This document shows positions 17,327 to 25,803 of a DNA stretch of 64,000 nucleotides, piece by piece. How positions within the stretch are numbered: the first letter of the stretch is position 1; each line of letters opens with the position of its first letter. This stretch comes from Xanthomonas campestris pv. phormiicola (GTDB lineage Bacteria > Pseudomonadota > Gammaproteobacteria > Xanthomonadales > Xanthomonadaceae): assembly GCA_025666215.1 (NCBI GenBank), contig CP102593.1, forward strand, positions 4,415,001 to 4,479,000. The letters run 5' to 3'. Made by a program: the position numbers and the translations under genes. The notes beneath the pieces were generated by a model. That model searched no databases, was not told the origin of the DNA, and saw only the letters and a program-made list of their open reading frames with translations.

Positions 17327-17632
17327 TCAGGCCGCGCGGGTGAGCCGCCAGGCCGGCGCATGCCGCCGGCGCCGCGCCTGCACCCGGGGCCGCACCCGCG
17401 CCAGGATCCGCCGCAGCGGCCGCAGCGGCAGCGGGAAGCGGTGCAGCGCCCACCACGCGCTCAGCGGCATGCCCAGCAGCCACAGCGGCCGCCAGCCCAG
17501 CCATTCGCTGTGGCCGCGCGCCGCCGGCCACACCAGCACCAGGGCCAGGCCGGCGAGCAGCGCCTGCCGCACCAGGCGGCGCAGCGCGGGGTGCGGCGCG
17601 TGGGCGGGGCGGGACGAACGGGCGATCGGCAT
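17327..17632 (-). CDS. small membrane protein of unknown function
   Basis: This 101-residue protein has a basic N-terminus, a hydrophobic helix at about residues 23-40 (VRQALLAGLALVLVWPAA), a second hydrophobic block at about 46-66 (WRPLWLLGMPLSAWWALH) and a very basic tail (RRILARVRPRVQARRRRH). No family was recognised. It lies 66 bases upstream of prolyl oligopeptidase on the same strand. It could be a real two-helix inner-membrane protein. Confidence 0.55.
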   Translation of the reverse strand: MPIARSSRPAHAPHPALRRLVRQALLAGLALVLVWPAARGHSEWLGWRPLWLLGMPLSAWWALHRFPLPLRPLRRILARVRPRVQARRRRHAPAWRLTRAA

Positions 17633-17764
17633 GGCGGCGACTCCGGAGCAGGGCTGAGGGGCGCAGCCTGCCGCGCGGCCATCTCAACGGCTGCGACCCA
17701 CTATTGACATCACTTTCGCCCGATACTGAGTAGCGTGCCCCCTCGAGCCTCCGGATCCTGCCTT

Positions 17765-18349
17765 ATGCGCCTGCTTTCCCTGTTCGCCTCCGTGCTGCTG
17801 CTGGGCATGGCCGTCCCCCTGCCGGCGGCGCGGGCGAAATCCCCGGAGCAGGAACCCTCGCAGCAGCCGCCGATCGACCTGCAGCGCTTCATGGGCCGCT
17901 GGTACGTGATCGCGCACGTGCCCTACTTCGCCGAGCGCGGCCACGTCGCCAGCAGCGACGAGTACACGCTCAAGGAAGACGGCAAGATCGCCGTGCGCTA
18001 CCAGTACCGCGAAGGCTTCGACGAGCCGGTCAAGGAAGTCACCTCGCGCGCCACGGTCAAGGACGGCACCGGCGACCGCCGCTGGACCACCTGGTTCTTC
18101 GCCGTGGTCCCGACCAAGTACCGCATCCTCGAGGTGGCGCCGGACTATTCCTGGGCGCTGATCGACTATCCCGGCCGCGACCTGGCCTGGGTGTTCTCGC
18201 GCACGCCGGACATGGACTACAAGCAGTATCGCGAACTGGTCGGCAAGCTGGACCACGATTACGGGATCAAGGTGGACAAGCTCAAGCGCGTGGCGCAGCG
18301 CCGCGACCAGGTCGGCAAGCTCGGGTTCGAAGTGCCGAGCAAGCCCTAG
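17765..18349 (+). CDS. lipocalin family protein (Blc-like), exported
   Basis: A 194-residue protein with a signal peptide (MRLLSLFASVLLLGMAVPLPAARA) and no lipobox Cys, so it is likely periplasmic. The first lipocalin motif is FMGRWYVIAHVPYFAER near residue 53; later blocks FAVVPTKYRILEVAPDYSWALIDYPGRDLAWVFSRTP match the Blc group, which binds lipids at the envelope. The TAG stop is the TAG of a CTAGGGC stretch that resembles the end of the IS5 element at 13.8 kb. A start 10 codons earlier is possible, but the signal peptide favours 17765. Confidence 0.85.
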   Translation: MRLLSLFASVLLLGMAVPLPAARAKSPEQEPSQQPPIDLQRFMGRWYVIAHVPYFAERGHVASSDEYTLKEDGKIAVRYQYREGFDEPVKEVTSRATVKDGTGDRRWTTWFFAVVPTKYRILEVAPDYSWALIDYPGRDLAWVFSRTPDMDYKQYRELVGKLDHDYGIKVDKLKRVAQRRDQVGKLGFEVPSKP

Positions 18350-18461
18350 GGCGTGCCATCACTGCGCAAACAGGTTGCCGCACCGATCCCCCCCGCTCAG
18401 CGAAGCGCCAGCCGGCCCACGTATGATCGGACCGGTCCGCCCCCCCAGACAGGTACACCGA

Positions 18462-18878
18462 TTGGCCAGCGTCCCCTCCGACATCCTCTGCACTGCGCCG
18501 CGCGCTCCCGCCGCGGATCCCACGCGCGGCCAGGTGTTCGCGCAGCACTGCCCCTCGCGCGCCGTGCTCAGCCATGTGACCAGCCGCTGGGGCGTGCTGG
18601 TGCTGGTGGCCCTGCGCAAGGGCACGCATCGTTTCGGCGACCTGCGCCGCAAGCTCGAAGGGGTCAGCGAGAAGATGCTGTCGCAGACCCTGCAGGCGCT
18701 GGAAGCGCACGGCCTGGTGCAACGCACCGCCTATCCGGTCGTCCCGCCGCACGTGGAATACGCGCTGACCCCGCTGGGCGAGGATGCGGCGACGCATGTG
18801 CAGGCACTGGTGGACTGGATCGAAACCAACATCGGCAGCATCCTCAGCAGCGGCGGCGCACCGCTGGATGAAGCGTAG
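18462..18878 (+). CDS. HxlR-type winged-helix transcriptional regulator
   Basis: The protein has the HxlR core: QHCPSRAVLSHVTSRWGVLVLVALRKGTHRF, then DLRRKLEGVSEKMLSQTLQALEAHGLVQRTAY and VEYALTPLGEDA. HxlR proteins bind DNA as dimers and often respond to electrophiles or redox signals. The start is uncertain: a TTG at 18462 gives 138 residues and follows a weak AGG; the ATG at 18423 lies in TATGAT, which looks more like a -10 box. Neighbours are the lipocalin upstream and a WYL regulator downstream in the opposite direction. Confidence 0.85.
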   Translation: MASVPSDILCTAPRAPAADPTRGQVFAQHCPSRAVLSHVTSRWGVLVLVALRKGTHRFGDLRRKLEGVSEKMLSQTLQALEAHGLVQRTAYPVVPPHVEYALTPLGEDAATHVQALVDWIETNIGSILSSGGAPLDEA

Positions 18879-18933
18879 AAGCGGTTCCAAGCGCGACGAG
18901 CGCAGCGGCGGCAAGCGCGCTGCGGCCGACACC

Positions 18934-19015
18934 GTCGCGACTTCAGTCGCGACGAACCGAGCCGGCCAGCTGCCCGGCTTGGGAAGCAGCCGGGGCTGAA
19001 GCCGCTGCCGCAAAG
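18934..19015. repeat. degenerate REP-like palindrome
   Basis: The left arm GTCGCGACTTCAGTCGCGAC and right arm GGGGCTGAAGCCGCTGCCGC belong to the same palindromic family as 3931-4001 but have diverged. It lies between the converging HxlR and WYL regulator genes. Confidence 0.65.
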
Positions 19016-19040
19016 GCACGGCGCCTGGATCGGAAATCCG

Positions 19041-20012
19041 CTAGTCGTCGCTGTAGTTGCTCAGCGCCAGCGACAGCAGCGACTTGGCCTGTTCGCGCAG
19101 CGAGCGCGGCTCGACGATTTCCGCATCCGACCCGTAGTGCAGCACGTCCATCAGCAACTCGCGCGAGACGCTGTACGGCACCTTCAGTTCGTAGCGGCCG
19201 TCGGCCAGGAAGCGCCCCTGCTGCTTGGAATGCCAGTGCTCGTCGGCGACCCAGCGCGCCGCCTTGGGGCTGAACACGATCGTCGCCCAGCCCTTGGGGG
19301 CGCCGGAGAAGATGCCGTAGCTGGCCGCCAGCTGCGAATCCAGCTCCTCGTCGGCCACGTCCTGCGCCGCCTGGTCGAGCAGCCGCGCATGGTTGATCCG
19401 GTCCACCGCGAAGCTGCGCACCGCATCGCGGCCGTGGTCCCAGGCGTCCAGGTACCAGTTGTCGCGGTAGTGGGTGATGCGCTGCGGCGACACCGTGCGC
19501 TTGGTCGATTCGTCGGTGGAGCGCGCGCGGTAGTCGAACGACAGCCGCTTGCGCTCCAGCACCGCCGAGGCGACGGTGCGGAAGCTGGCCTCGTCGAGCT
19601 TGCGGCCGCGGTGCGGGATCACCCGCACCCGCTCCACCGGCCAGTGGGTGGCCCCGGCCTGCGCCGCCAGCAGGCTCTCGATGCGCTGCTGCAGCGGCGC
19701 CAGCACCGAGGACAGCACCCCGCCGCCGGTGCGCGCCAGCAATTGCTGCGAGGCCAGCAGCGCGTGCAGCTCCTCGGAACTGAGCCACAGCCCGGGCAGC
19801 TCGAAGCGGTCGCTCTCGCCGGACTCGTAGCGGAATCCAGCCTCGCCGTCGCCCTCGACCGGGGCCATCAGCGCATCGCGCAGGAATGCCAGGTCGCGGT
19901 AGACGGTGGCGCGGGAGCAGCTCAATTCGTCCTGCAGGCGCGCCACCGTCACCGGGTAGCGGGCGGACTTGAGCAGCCGGTGCAGTGCGTTGATGCGTTC
20001 GTAGCGGTCCAT
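19041..20012 (-). CDS. YafY-type HTH and WYL-domain transcriptional regulator
   Basis: The 323-residue protein starts with an HTH_11 domain (MDRYERINALHRLLKSARYPVTVARLQDEL, then CSRATVYRDLAFLRD) and continues with a WYL domain (RSTDESTKRTVSPQRITHYRDNWYLDAWDH) at about residues 155-215 and the C-terminal extension (WCX) typical of these regulators. WYL domains are thought to sense nucleic-acid or nucleotide ligands. It stands alone. A CATAAT hexamer is 7 nt before the ATG at 20012, without a Shine-Dalgarno. Confidence 0.9.
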   Translation of the reverse strand: MDRYERINALHRLLKSARYPVTVARLQDELSCSRATVYRDLAFLRDALMAPVEGDGEAGFRYESGESDRFELPGLWLSSEELHALLASQQLLARTGGGVLSSVLAPLQQRIESLLAAQAGATHWPVERVRVIPHRGRKLDEASFRTVASAVLERKRLSFDYRARSTDESTKRTVSPQRITHYRDNWYLDAWDHGRDAVRSFAVDRINHARLLDQAAQDVADEELDSQLAASYGIFSGAPKGWATIVFSPKAARWVADEHWHSKQQGRFLADGRYELKVPYSVSRELLMDVLHYGSDAEIVEPRSLREQAKSLLSLALSNYSDD

Positions 20013-20019
20013 GGCCCCG

Positions 20020-20025
20020 ATTATG
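20020..20025 (-). promoter_or_regulatory. -10-like CATAAT 7 nt before the WYL regulator gene
   Basis: Minus-strand CATAAT is followed by 7 nt and the ATG at 20012. The arrangement matches ubiE exactly in spacing and predicts a leaderless transcript. Confidence 0.4.
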
Positions 20026-20144
20026 TCCGAAGTCCGTGGCGGAAAACGCGCCGCAGCCGGGCATGCGCCCCGGACTGCCGCGGCGCGGCCGAACCGGCGA
20101 TGAAGCCGGGGCCTGGCGCCGGCCGGGGCGTCATGTGGATCCGG

Positions 20145-20150
20145 TATGAT
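20145..20150 (+). promoter_or_regulatory. -10-like TATGAT upstream of the DUF481 gene
   Basis: TATGAT lies 56 nt upstream of the DUF481 start and leaves room for a normal leader containing GGAGAG, in contrast to the leaderless arrangement of several neighbours. The -35 region is not recognisable. Confidence 0.35.
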
Positions 20151-20206
20151 GAAATCGTTTCCATTCCGTTAGCCGAAGGCTGCGTCCCCAACCGGAGAGT
20201 AAAGCC

Positions 20207-20995
20207 ATGCCCCGCTGCGCCACCGTAGTATCCGCCATCACCTTGTTGCTGCTGTGCACCTCCCCGGCCTGGGCCGCCGATGTGCCCGCCCCGCCGGCGG
20301 AACCAGGCAGTTCACCGTGGAGCGGCTCCGGCGAGCTGGGCTTCGCCTCCTCGCGCGGCAACAGCTCCAACGAGAGTTTGAACGGCCGGCTCAAGGGCCA
20401 GTACCTGGATGGCGACTGGATCCACAGCATCGACCTGTTCGCGTTGCGCGCCAGCGCCGAATACACCAACACCAACGACGACGGCAGCACCGAGCGCGTG
20501 CGCCAGACCACCTCCAACCGCTACACCGGCAGCGCCGGCAGCGCGCTGCAGCTGGGCGAGCACCGCCAGCTGACCGCCTCGTTGCGCTACGAGCGCGACG
20601 ATTTCGCCACCTACGACCGACTGGCCACGATCGGCATCGGCTACGGCACGCGGATCATGGACGGCGACCGCAGGAGCATCGACGTGCAGATCGGCCCCGG
20701 TGTGCGCCGCGCCCACGACGTGTCCGAGGACCGCACCGAGACCGGACTGATCGGCCGCGGCCTGGTCGACGTGAAGTACGGCCTGACCGCCAACACCGAA
20801 CTGGGCAACACCCTGCTGGTCGAATCCGGTTCGTACAACACCTCCGCGCAGAACGACCTGGGCATCTCGGTCAGCATGAACTCGCGGTTGGCGCTGAAGG
20901 CGGCCTGGCAGGCGCGTTACAACAGCGATGTCAGCGAGGACAAGAAGAAGACCGACACGCTGACCACGATGAACGTGGTCTACAAGTTCAAGTAA
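20207..20995 (+). CDS. DUF481 (YdiY-like) outer-membrane beta-barrel protein
   Basis: A 262-residue protein with a signal peptide (MPRCATVVSAITLLLLCTSPAWA) followed by WSGSGELGFASSRGNSSNESLNGRL, the DUF481 hallmark (G-x-G-x-x-x-S-x-G-N). Alternating polar/hydrophobic strands continue to a terminal aromatic-hydrophobic strand MNVVYKFK, as in outer-membrane barrels recognised by the BAM complex. The start is supported by a GGAGAG ribosome-binding site. Function of the family is unknown; it may be induced by salt or acid as YdiY is. Confidence 0.88.
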   Translation: MPRCATVVSAITLLLLCTSPAWAADVPAPPAEPGSSPWSGSGELGFASSRGNSSNESLNGRLKGQYLDGDWIHSIDLFALRASAEYTNTNDDGSTERVRQTTSNRYTGSAGSALQLGEHRQLTASLRYERDDFATYDRLATIGIGYGTRIMDGDRRSIDVQIGPGVRRAHDVSEDRTETGLIGRGLVDVKYGLTANTELGNTLLVESGSYNTSAQNDLGISVSMNSRLALKAAWQARYNSDVSEDKKKTDTLTTMNVVYKFK

Positions 20996-20998
20996 GGA

Positions 20999-21030
20999 AG
21001 GCCGGGAGTCGGGATTGGGGATTGGCAAAG
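20999..21030. repeat. GGGATTGGGGATTGG intergenic repeat
   Basis: GGCCGGGAGTCGGGATTGGG and the following GATTGGC is one copy of the intergenic family seen at 1-44 and 5425-5545. It lies immediately after the DUF481 stop. Confidence 0.7.
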
Positions 21031-21112
21031 GCAGGTGCGGCGGCGGCGATCGAGCCGGTGCATGGTCGGCCAGCCGTTGGGGTCGATCCCGGCATTTCAG
21101 CTGACGGCGGTT

Positions 21113-21179
21113 CTGTAGGCGGCTTCAGCCGCGACAGGCATTGCCGATGGAGCCTGTCGCGGCCGAAGCCGCTCTACGG
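21113..21179. repeat. REP-like palindrome
   Basis: Arms 21113-21139 (CTGTAGGCGGCTTCAGCCGC and onward) and 21152-21179 (GCCTGTCGCGGCCGAAGCCG and onward) are near-perfect complements with a 12-base centre. It lies downstream of hemC between converging genes. Confidence 0.85.
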
Positions 21180-21209
21180 GCTGGCTGCTGGATGTGTGCC
21201 AGCCTGCGC

Positions 21210-22133
21210 TCAGGCCGGCAGTGCGGCGTCCAACAGCTCGCGGGCGCCGGCGCCGAGCAGCGCCTCGGCCACCGCCTCGCCCAGCGCCTGCGGGTCCTGC
21301 GCGCTGCGCTGCAGGTCGGCACGCACCAGGCGGCCGTCGGCGACCCCACCGACCATGCCCTGCAACAACAGGTCTTCGCCCTGCCAGTGCGCGAACGCGG
21401 CCACCGGCACGTGGCAGCTGCCGTGCAGCGCGCGGTTCATCGCCCGCTCGGCCTCCACGCAGCTGCGGGTGGGCGCATCGTCGAGCGCGGCGAACAGGCC
21501 CAGCGCCGCGGCGTCGTCGCCGCGGCATTCCACCGCGATGGCGCCCTGCGCCGGCGCCGGCAGCCAGTCCGGCGCCTGCAGGCGCTGGGTGATGCGCGCC
21601 TCCAGGCCCAGCCGCTGCAAGCCGGCGCAGGCCAGCACGATGCCGTCGTAGCCGCCGTTGTCGAGCTTGGCCAGGCGCGTGTTGACGTTGCCGCGCAGGT
21701 CCAGCAACTGCAGGTCCGGGCGCCGCGCGCGCAACTGCGCCTGCCGGCGCAACGACGAAGTGCCCACCCGCGCGCCCAGCGGCAGCGCTTCCAGCGATGC
21801 ATACAGATTGGAGACCAGCGCATCGGCCGGATCGGCGCGGACCAGGATCGCCGGCAGCGCGAACGGCGGATCCAGCTCCATCGGCACGTCCTTGAGCGAA
21901 TGCACCGCGCAATCGGCCTCGCCGCGCAGCATCGCCAGCTCCAGCTCCTTCAGGAACAGGCCCTTGCCGCCGATCGCCGCCAGCGAGCGGTCCAGCACTT
22001 CGTCGCCACGGGTGCTCATCGGCACCAGCACCACCTCCAGCTGCGGGTGCGCCTGGCGCAGGCGTTCGGCGACATGTTCGCTCTGCCACAGGGCGAGCGG
22101 ACTCTTGCGGGTAGCGATGCGCAGGATCTTCAT
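21210..22133 (-). CDS. hemC: HemC, porphobilinogen deaminase (hydroxymethylbilane synthase)
   Basis: HemC joins four porphobilinogens into hydroxymethylbilane in heme synthesis. The 307-residue product shows [63 protein letters not shown] and the Cys that carries the dipyrromethane cofactor in [14 protein letters not shown]. The start at 22133 gives the usual [16 protein letters not shown] hexamer lies 6 nt upstream, so hemC may have its own leaderless transcript besides being downstream of the algR-like gene, an order also found in Pseudomonas. Confidence 0.96.
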   Translation of the reverse strand: MKILRIATRKSPLALWQSEHVAERLRQAHPQLEVVLVPMSTRGDEVLDRSLAAIGGKGLFLKELELAMLRGEADCAVHSLKDVPMELDPPFALPAILVRADPADALVSNLYASLEALPLGARVGTSSLRRQAQLRARRPDLQLLDLRGNVNTRLAKLDNGGYDGIVLACAGLQRLGLEARITQRLQAPDWLPAPAQGAIAVECRGDDAAALGLFAALDDAPTRSCVEAERAMNRALHGSCHVPVAAFAHWQGEDLLLQGMVGGVADGRLVRADLQRSAQDPQALGEAVAEALLGAGARELLDAALPA

Positions 22134-22139
22134 CGGCCC

Positions 22140-22145
22140 ATTATC
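22140..22145 (-). promoter_or_regulatory. -10-like GATAAT 6 nt before hemC
   Basis: Minus-strand GATAAT, 6 nt (GGGCCG), then the hemC ATG. No Shine-Dalgarno is present in the gap. Confidence 0.45.
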
Positions 22146-22194
22146 GCGGAAAGCGCCGCCGCAAGCCGCTGGCACCGAGGCCGACTGCCATTGC

Positions 22195-22296
22195 CGCCAA
22201 TCCCGGCCTTCCCTCAGCCGAACGGCCGGTCATCCCCATCCCCACTTTCCACAGCCGAACGGCTGCTCATCCCCAATCCCCAATCCCGGCCTTCAA
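22195..22296. repeat. tandem GGGATTGGGGATGA-type repeat between algR and hemC
   Basis: Two copies of a unit beginning CAGCCGAACGG and ending in TCATCCCCAATCCCC start at about 22215 and 22252, flanked by AATCCCGGCCTTC on both sides. It fills the region between the algR-like stop (22293) and hemC. Confidence 0.65.
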
Positions 22297-23021
22297 AGAT
22301 GGCGGATCTCCTGCCGCAACTGCGCCACGCAGCGCCGGCTCACCTCCAGCGGCTGCTTGCCATGGCGCAGCACCGCATGCACCTGGCCCTCGCCGAGGCG
22401 GCGCAGCTCGACCAGTTCGTGGCGCGCGACCAGGCAGTTGCGGTGGATGCGCACGAAGCGCTCGGCGAATTCCTCTTCCAGCGACTTCAGCGACTCCTCG
22501 ATCAGGTCCTCGCCGCGCGCATGGTGCACCACCACGTACTTCTCCTCGGCCTGCAGGTAGTGGATGTCGTCGACCGGGATCAGCCGCAGGCTGCCGCGCA
22601 GCCGCGCGCACAGATGGCTGCGGCGCTGCGCCGACGACACCGCCGCAGCGCTGCCGCGGCCGGCCATGAAGGTGCGTGCGCGCTCCAGCGCCGCCGCCAG
22701 CCGCTCGGCGCGCACCGGTTTCATCAGGTAGTCGATCGCCGCGGCCTCGAACGCGGACAGCGCGTGCGCATCGTAGGCGGTGCAGAACACCACCGCCGGG
22801 CGCGGCTCGAAGCTGGCCAGGTGGCGCGCGGTCTCCAGGCCGTCGACGCCGGGCATGGCGATGTCCAGCAGCACCAGATCCGGGCGCAACTCGGCGCAGG
22901 CGCGCAGCGTCTCCAGGCCGTTGCCGGCCTCGGCCACCACCTCGACGCCGGCATGCTCGTCCAGCAACGCGCGCAAGCGCTCGCGCGCCAGGGGTTCGTC
23001 GTCGGCGATCACCACCTTCAC
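22293..23021 (-). CDS. AlgR-like LytTR response regulator
   Basis: This 242-residue protein has a receiver domain (VIADDEPLARERLRALL, phospho-Asp in DLVLLDIAMPGVDG, VVFCTAYDAHALSAF, YLMKPVRAERL) and a LytTR DNA-binding domain (FVRIHRNCLVARHELVELRRL and LEVSRRCVAQLRQEIRHL). It closely follows Pseudomonas AlgR in layout. The start is a GTG at 23021, preceded by TGAGGTGA as ribosome-binding site; there is no in-frame ATG in the family region. hemC follows, as in Pseudomonas, but the usual AlgZ/FimS sensor gene is not upstream here. Confidence 0.88.
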   Translation of the reverse strand: MKVVIADDEPLARERLRALLDEHAGVEVVAEAGNGLETLRACAELRPDLVLLDIAMPGVDGLETARHLASFEPRPAVVFCTAYDAHALSAFEAAAIDYLMKPVRAERLAAALERARTFMAGRGSAAAVSSAQRRSHLCARLRGSLRLIPVDDIHYLQAEEKYVVVHHARGEDLIEESLKSLEEEFAERFVRIHRNCLVARHELVELRRLGEGQVHAVLRHGKQPLEVSRRCVAQLRQEIRHL

Positions 23022-23150
23022 GTACGTCACCTCAGTGGGCTGGAGCGCGGTCTCGCCGCATAGTAGCCCCGCTGCCGGCGGGCCGTCATCCGCGCCGCAG
23101 CGCCTGGCGCCTCGGCTCCGGCGCACCCGGCACGGCGCCGCGGCCGCGCC

Positions 23151-23816
23151 TCAGCCGGCGGCGAAGCGCGCGCTCATCCAGTCCTGCAGATCGGCGATCT
23201 CCTCGGCGCAGACCTGGTGCGCCATCGGATAGCGCTGCCACTGCACCGGCATGCCCAGCGCCTGCAGCGCCTGCGCGGTCTGCTCGGCATAGGCTTGCGG
23301 GATCACCGGATCGCCCTGCCCGTGGGCCATGAACAGCGGCTGCGACAGGGCCGCCGGCGCATGCCAGCGGGCCACGTCGGCCACCTCCGGCAGATACGTG
23401 GACAGCGCGATCAACCCGGCCAGCGGCCGTTCGCGGCGCAGCCCCGTGGCCAGCGTGATCGCCCCGCCCTGCGAGAAACCGGCCAGCAGCAGGCGCTCGG
23501 CGGGCACGCCGCGCGCGTGTTCGCGCGCGATCAGTTCCTCGATCTGGGCGACCGATGCGGCCACGCCGGCGCTGTCGGCGCGGTTGGAAAAATCCGGGCT
23601 GACGATGTCGTACCAGGCGCGCATGCGCACGCCGTTGTTGATCGTCACCGCACGCACCGGCGCATGCGGGAACACGAAACGCAGCGCCGGCCAGCCCGGC
23701 CGCAGCAGCTCCGGCACCAGCGGCGCGAAGTCGTGGCCGTCGGCGCCGAGCCCGTGCAGCCACAGGACGGTCCAGGCCGGCGAAGCGGCGGTTTCGTGTT
23801 CCACTGTTTCCAGCAT
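23151..23816 (-). CDS. carboxylesterase / lysophospholipase-like alpha/beta hydrolase
   Basis: The 221-residue product belongs to the phospholipase/carboxylesterase family (acyl-protein-thioesterase type). It has the oxyanion loop VLWLHGLGADGHDF, the nucleophile Ser in LLAGFSQGGAITLA, Asp in AHGQGDPVIPQ and His in YPMAHQVCAEE. It probably hydrolyses short-chain esters or lysophospholipids in the cytoplasm. Starts at 23831 (MGTARMLE) or 23816 (MLETVEHE) are both possible; a CATAAT hexamer at 23845-23850 would give a very short leader for either. Confidence 0.88.
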   Translation of the reverse strand: MLETVEHETAASPAWTVLWLHGLGADGHDFAPLVPELLRPGWPALRFVFPHAPVRAVTINNGVRMRAWYDIVSPDFSNRADSAGVAASVAQIEELIAREHARGVPAERLLLAGFSQGGAITLATGLRRERPLAGLIALSTYLPEVADVARWHAPAALSQPLFMAHGQGDPVIPQAYAEQTAQALQALGMPVQWQRYPMAHQVCAEEIADLQDWMSARFAAG

Positions 23817-23871
23817 GCGTGCGGTCCCCATCGAGATGGGGCGCATTATGCCTGCCGCGTCTGCCGCCGGG

Positions 23872-25803
23872 TCAGCTGGCGGCGCGGCGTGCGGCGGCGG
23901 CGCGGCGCAATTCGCCGGCGCGCAGCAGCACCGCCGGCGGCTTCTGCTCTTCGGGAATGGCCAGGATGCGCAGCTGGCGCAGCCACAGCCCGGCCGCGCG
24001 CGAGGAACTCACCGCCACCACCGGGATCGCCAGCGCCATGCCGATCACCACCGGCGCCATCCACGCGGCCAACGACGGCGACACCACATAGGCCATCGCG
24101 CCCATCATCAGGCCGAACGCGCTGAGCCCGCCATAGCTGCGCGCCAACGCCAGCCACGACAGGCGGCCGTCGTCGCGCTGCTGCGCGTCCCAGCCCGAAT
24201 CCTTGCCGGCCAGCACTTCGGCCACGCCGCGCGACTGCACGTACATCACCACCGGCGCCATCAGCGCCGCCAGCACCGTTTCCAGCAGCATGCTCAGCAG
24301 CGCGCGCAGCGCACCGCCGCAACCGCGCCGTTCCTCGGGTTTCAGCAACATGGCGAAGTAGCCCAGCACCTTCGGCGCCAGCAGCACGAACATGGTCACC
24401 GCGAACACCCAGAACACCCGGGTCGAATCCTGCTGGTGCCAGTAGCGCGCCGGCGAGAACGGCGACACCACCGTGGCGACCAGGTCGATGCCGTTGCTCT
24501 GCAGCGGGATCGCGATGCCGATCAGCATCAGCAGGCCCCACATCGGCGCGGTGAAGTAATGGCCGATGCCGATCATCATGTGCATGCGGCTGATCCAGTG
24601 CAGGCCGCGCGCGAAGACCACCTTGGAATGCTGCAGGTTGCCCTGGCACCAGCGGCGGTCGCGCACCAGCAGGTCGGTCAGCGTCGGCGGGCCTTCCTCG
24701 TAGCTGCCCTGCAGGTACGGCACCATGTGCGTGGCCCAGCCGCCGCGGCGCATCAGCGCGGCCTCGACGAAATCGTGGCTGAGCACGTGGCCGCCGAACG
24801 GCTTGCGCCCCGGCAGCGCCGGCAGGCCGGCCTGTTCGGCGAAGGCCTGGGTGCGGATCACCGCGTTGTGGCCCCAGTAGTTGCTCTCCGAACCGTGCCA
24901 CCAGGCCACGCCGTAGGCGATCACCGGGCCATAGACGCGGCCGCCGAACTGCTGCATGCGCGCGAACAGGCTGTTGCCGTTGACCACTTCCGGCAAGGTC
25001 TGGATCAGACCCACGTCGGGACTGTTTTCCATGCCCGCGACCAGGCGCACGATGGTCTCGCCGGTCATCAGGCTGTCGGCGTCCAGGATCAGCATCTGCG
25101 GATAGGCGCCGCCGAAACGGCGCACCCAGTCGGCGATGTTGCCGGCCTTGCGCTCGGCGTTGTCGGCGCGGCGCCGGTAGTAGATGCGGCCGTGGCCGCC
25201 GGTGCGTTCGACCAGCTCGGCGTAGACCTGCTCTTCCTCGGCCCCGACCGCGGCGCGCGTGGTATCGCTGAGGATGAAGAAATCGAAGTGCTCGATCTGG
25301 CCGGTGGCCTCGACCGATTCGTAGATCGCCTGCAGGCCGGCCATCAACCGGTGCGGGTCCTCGTTGTAGGTGGGCATCAGCAACGCGGTGCGGCTGCGCA
25401 CGGCCGGCAGCGGCGCGTCGGGATCGATGCCGAGCTTGCGCCCGCCGCCGAATACCAGGGTCACGAATCCGGCCAGCGCGCTGACGAACGAAAACGCGAT
25501 CCACGCGAACAGGGGGATGAACAAGGCCATCAGGCAGCCTTCGAGCACGCTGACCCCGCCGATCAGCAGCACCTTGCCGATCAGCACGCTGGCGTAGGCG
25601 GTCATCAGCGCGGTGCTGCCGAACACGTACAGCCGCCGCCAGACCATGCCGGGCGGCGTGCTGGGCAGGCGCTTGTTGCGCAGCTTGCCCTGGCGCAGCG
25701 ATTGCACCGGCATCGGCAACGGCGCCCCGGGCGGCAACACCGCGTGGCCGGCATCGAGGGAAGCGGAGTCGGGCAAAGTCGGTGGGGGGGCGACCATGCT
25801 CAT
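23872..25803 (-). CDS. opgH: OpgH (MdoH/HrpM), osmoregulated periplasmic glucan glucosyltransferase
   Basis: OpgH is an inner-membrane family-2 glycosyltransferase that makes the glucan backbone from UDP-glucose. The 643-residue product has two N-terminal membrane helices (about residues 58-115), then the catalytic domain with [37 protein letters not shown] and the QxxRW-like [12 protein letters not shown], followed by further membrane helices. The start at 25803 (MSMVAPPP) is the first in the non-catalytic N-terminal tail; 25797 is an alternative. Unlike E. coli, no opgG gene adjoins it. Known in Xanthomonas as hrpM, needed for virulence. Confidence 0.93.
   Translation of the reverse strand: MSMVAPPPTLPDSASLDAGHAVLPPGAPLPMPVQSLRQGKLRNKRLPSTPPGMVWRRLYVFGSTALMTAYASVLIGKVLLIGGVSVLEGCLMALFIPLFAWIAFSFVSALAGFVTLVFGGGRKLGIDPDAPLPAVRSRTALLMPTYNEDPHRLMAGLQAIYESVEATGQIEHFDFFILSDTTRAAVGAEEEQVYAELVERTGGHGRIYYRRRADNAERKAGNIADWVRRFGGAYPQMLILDADSLMTGETIVRLVAGMENSPDVGLIQTLPEVVNGNSLFARMQQFGGRVYGPVIAYGVAWWHGSESNYWGHNAVIRTQAFAEQAGLPALPGRKPFGGHVLSHDFVEAALMRRGGWATHMVPYLQGSYEEGPPTLTDLLVRDRRWCQGNLQHSKVVFARGLHWISRMHMMIGIGHYFTAPMWGLLMLIGIAIPLQSNGIDLVATVVSPFSPARYWHQQDSTRVFWVFAVTMFVLLAPKVLGYFAMLLKPEERRGCGGALRALLSMLLETVLAALMAPVVMYVQSRGVAEVLAGKDSGWDAQQRDDGRLSWLALARSYGGLSAFGLMMGAMAYVVSPSLAAWMAPVVIGMALAIPVVAVSSSRAAGLWLRQLRILAIPEEQKPPAVLLRAGELRRAAAARRAAS

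Noticed and set aside
18423..18461. ATG at 18423 as start of the HxlR regulator
   Set aside because: It lies in TATGAT, which looks like a -10 box, and the extra 13 residues show no family similarity; kept only as an alternative to TTG 18462.
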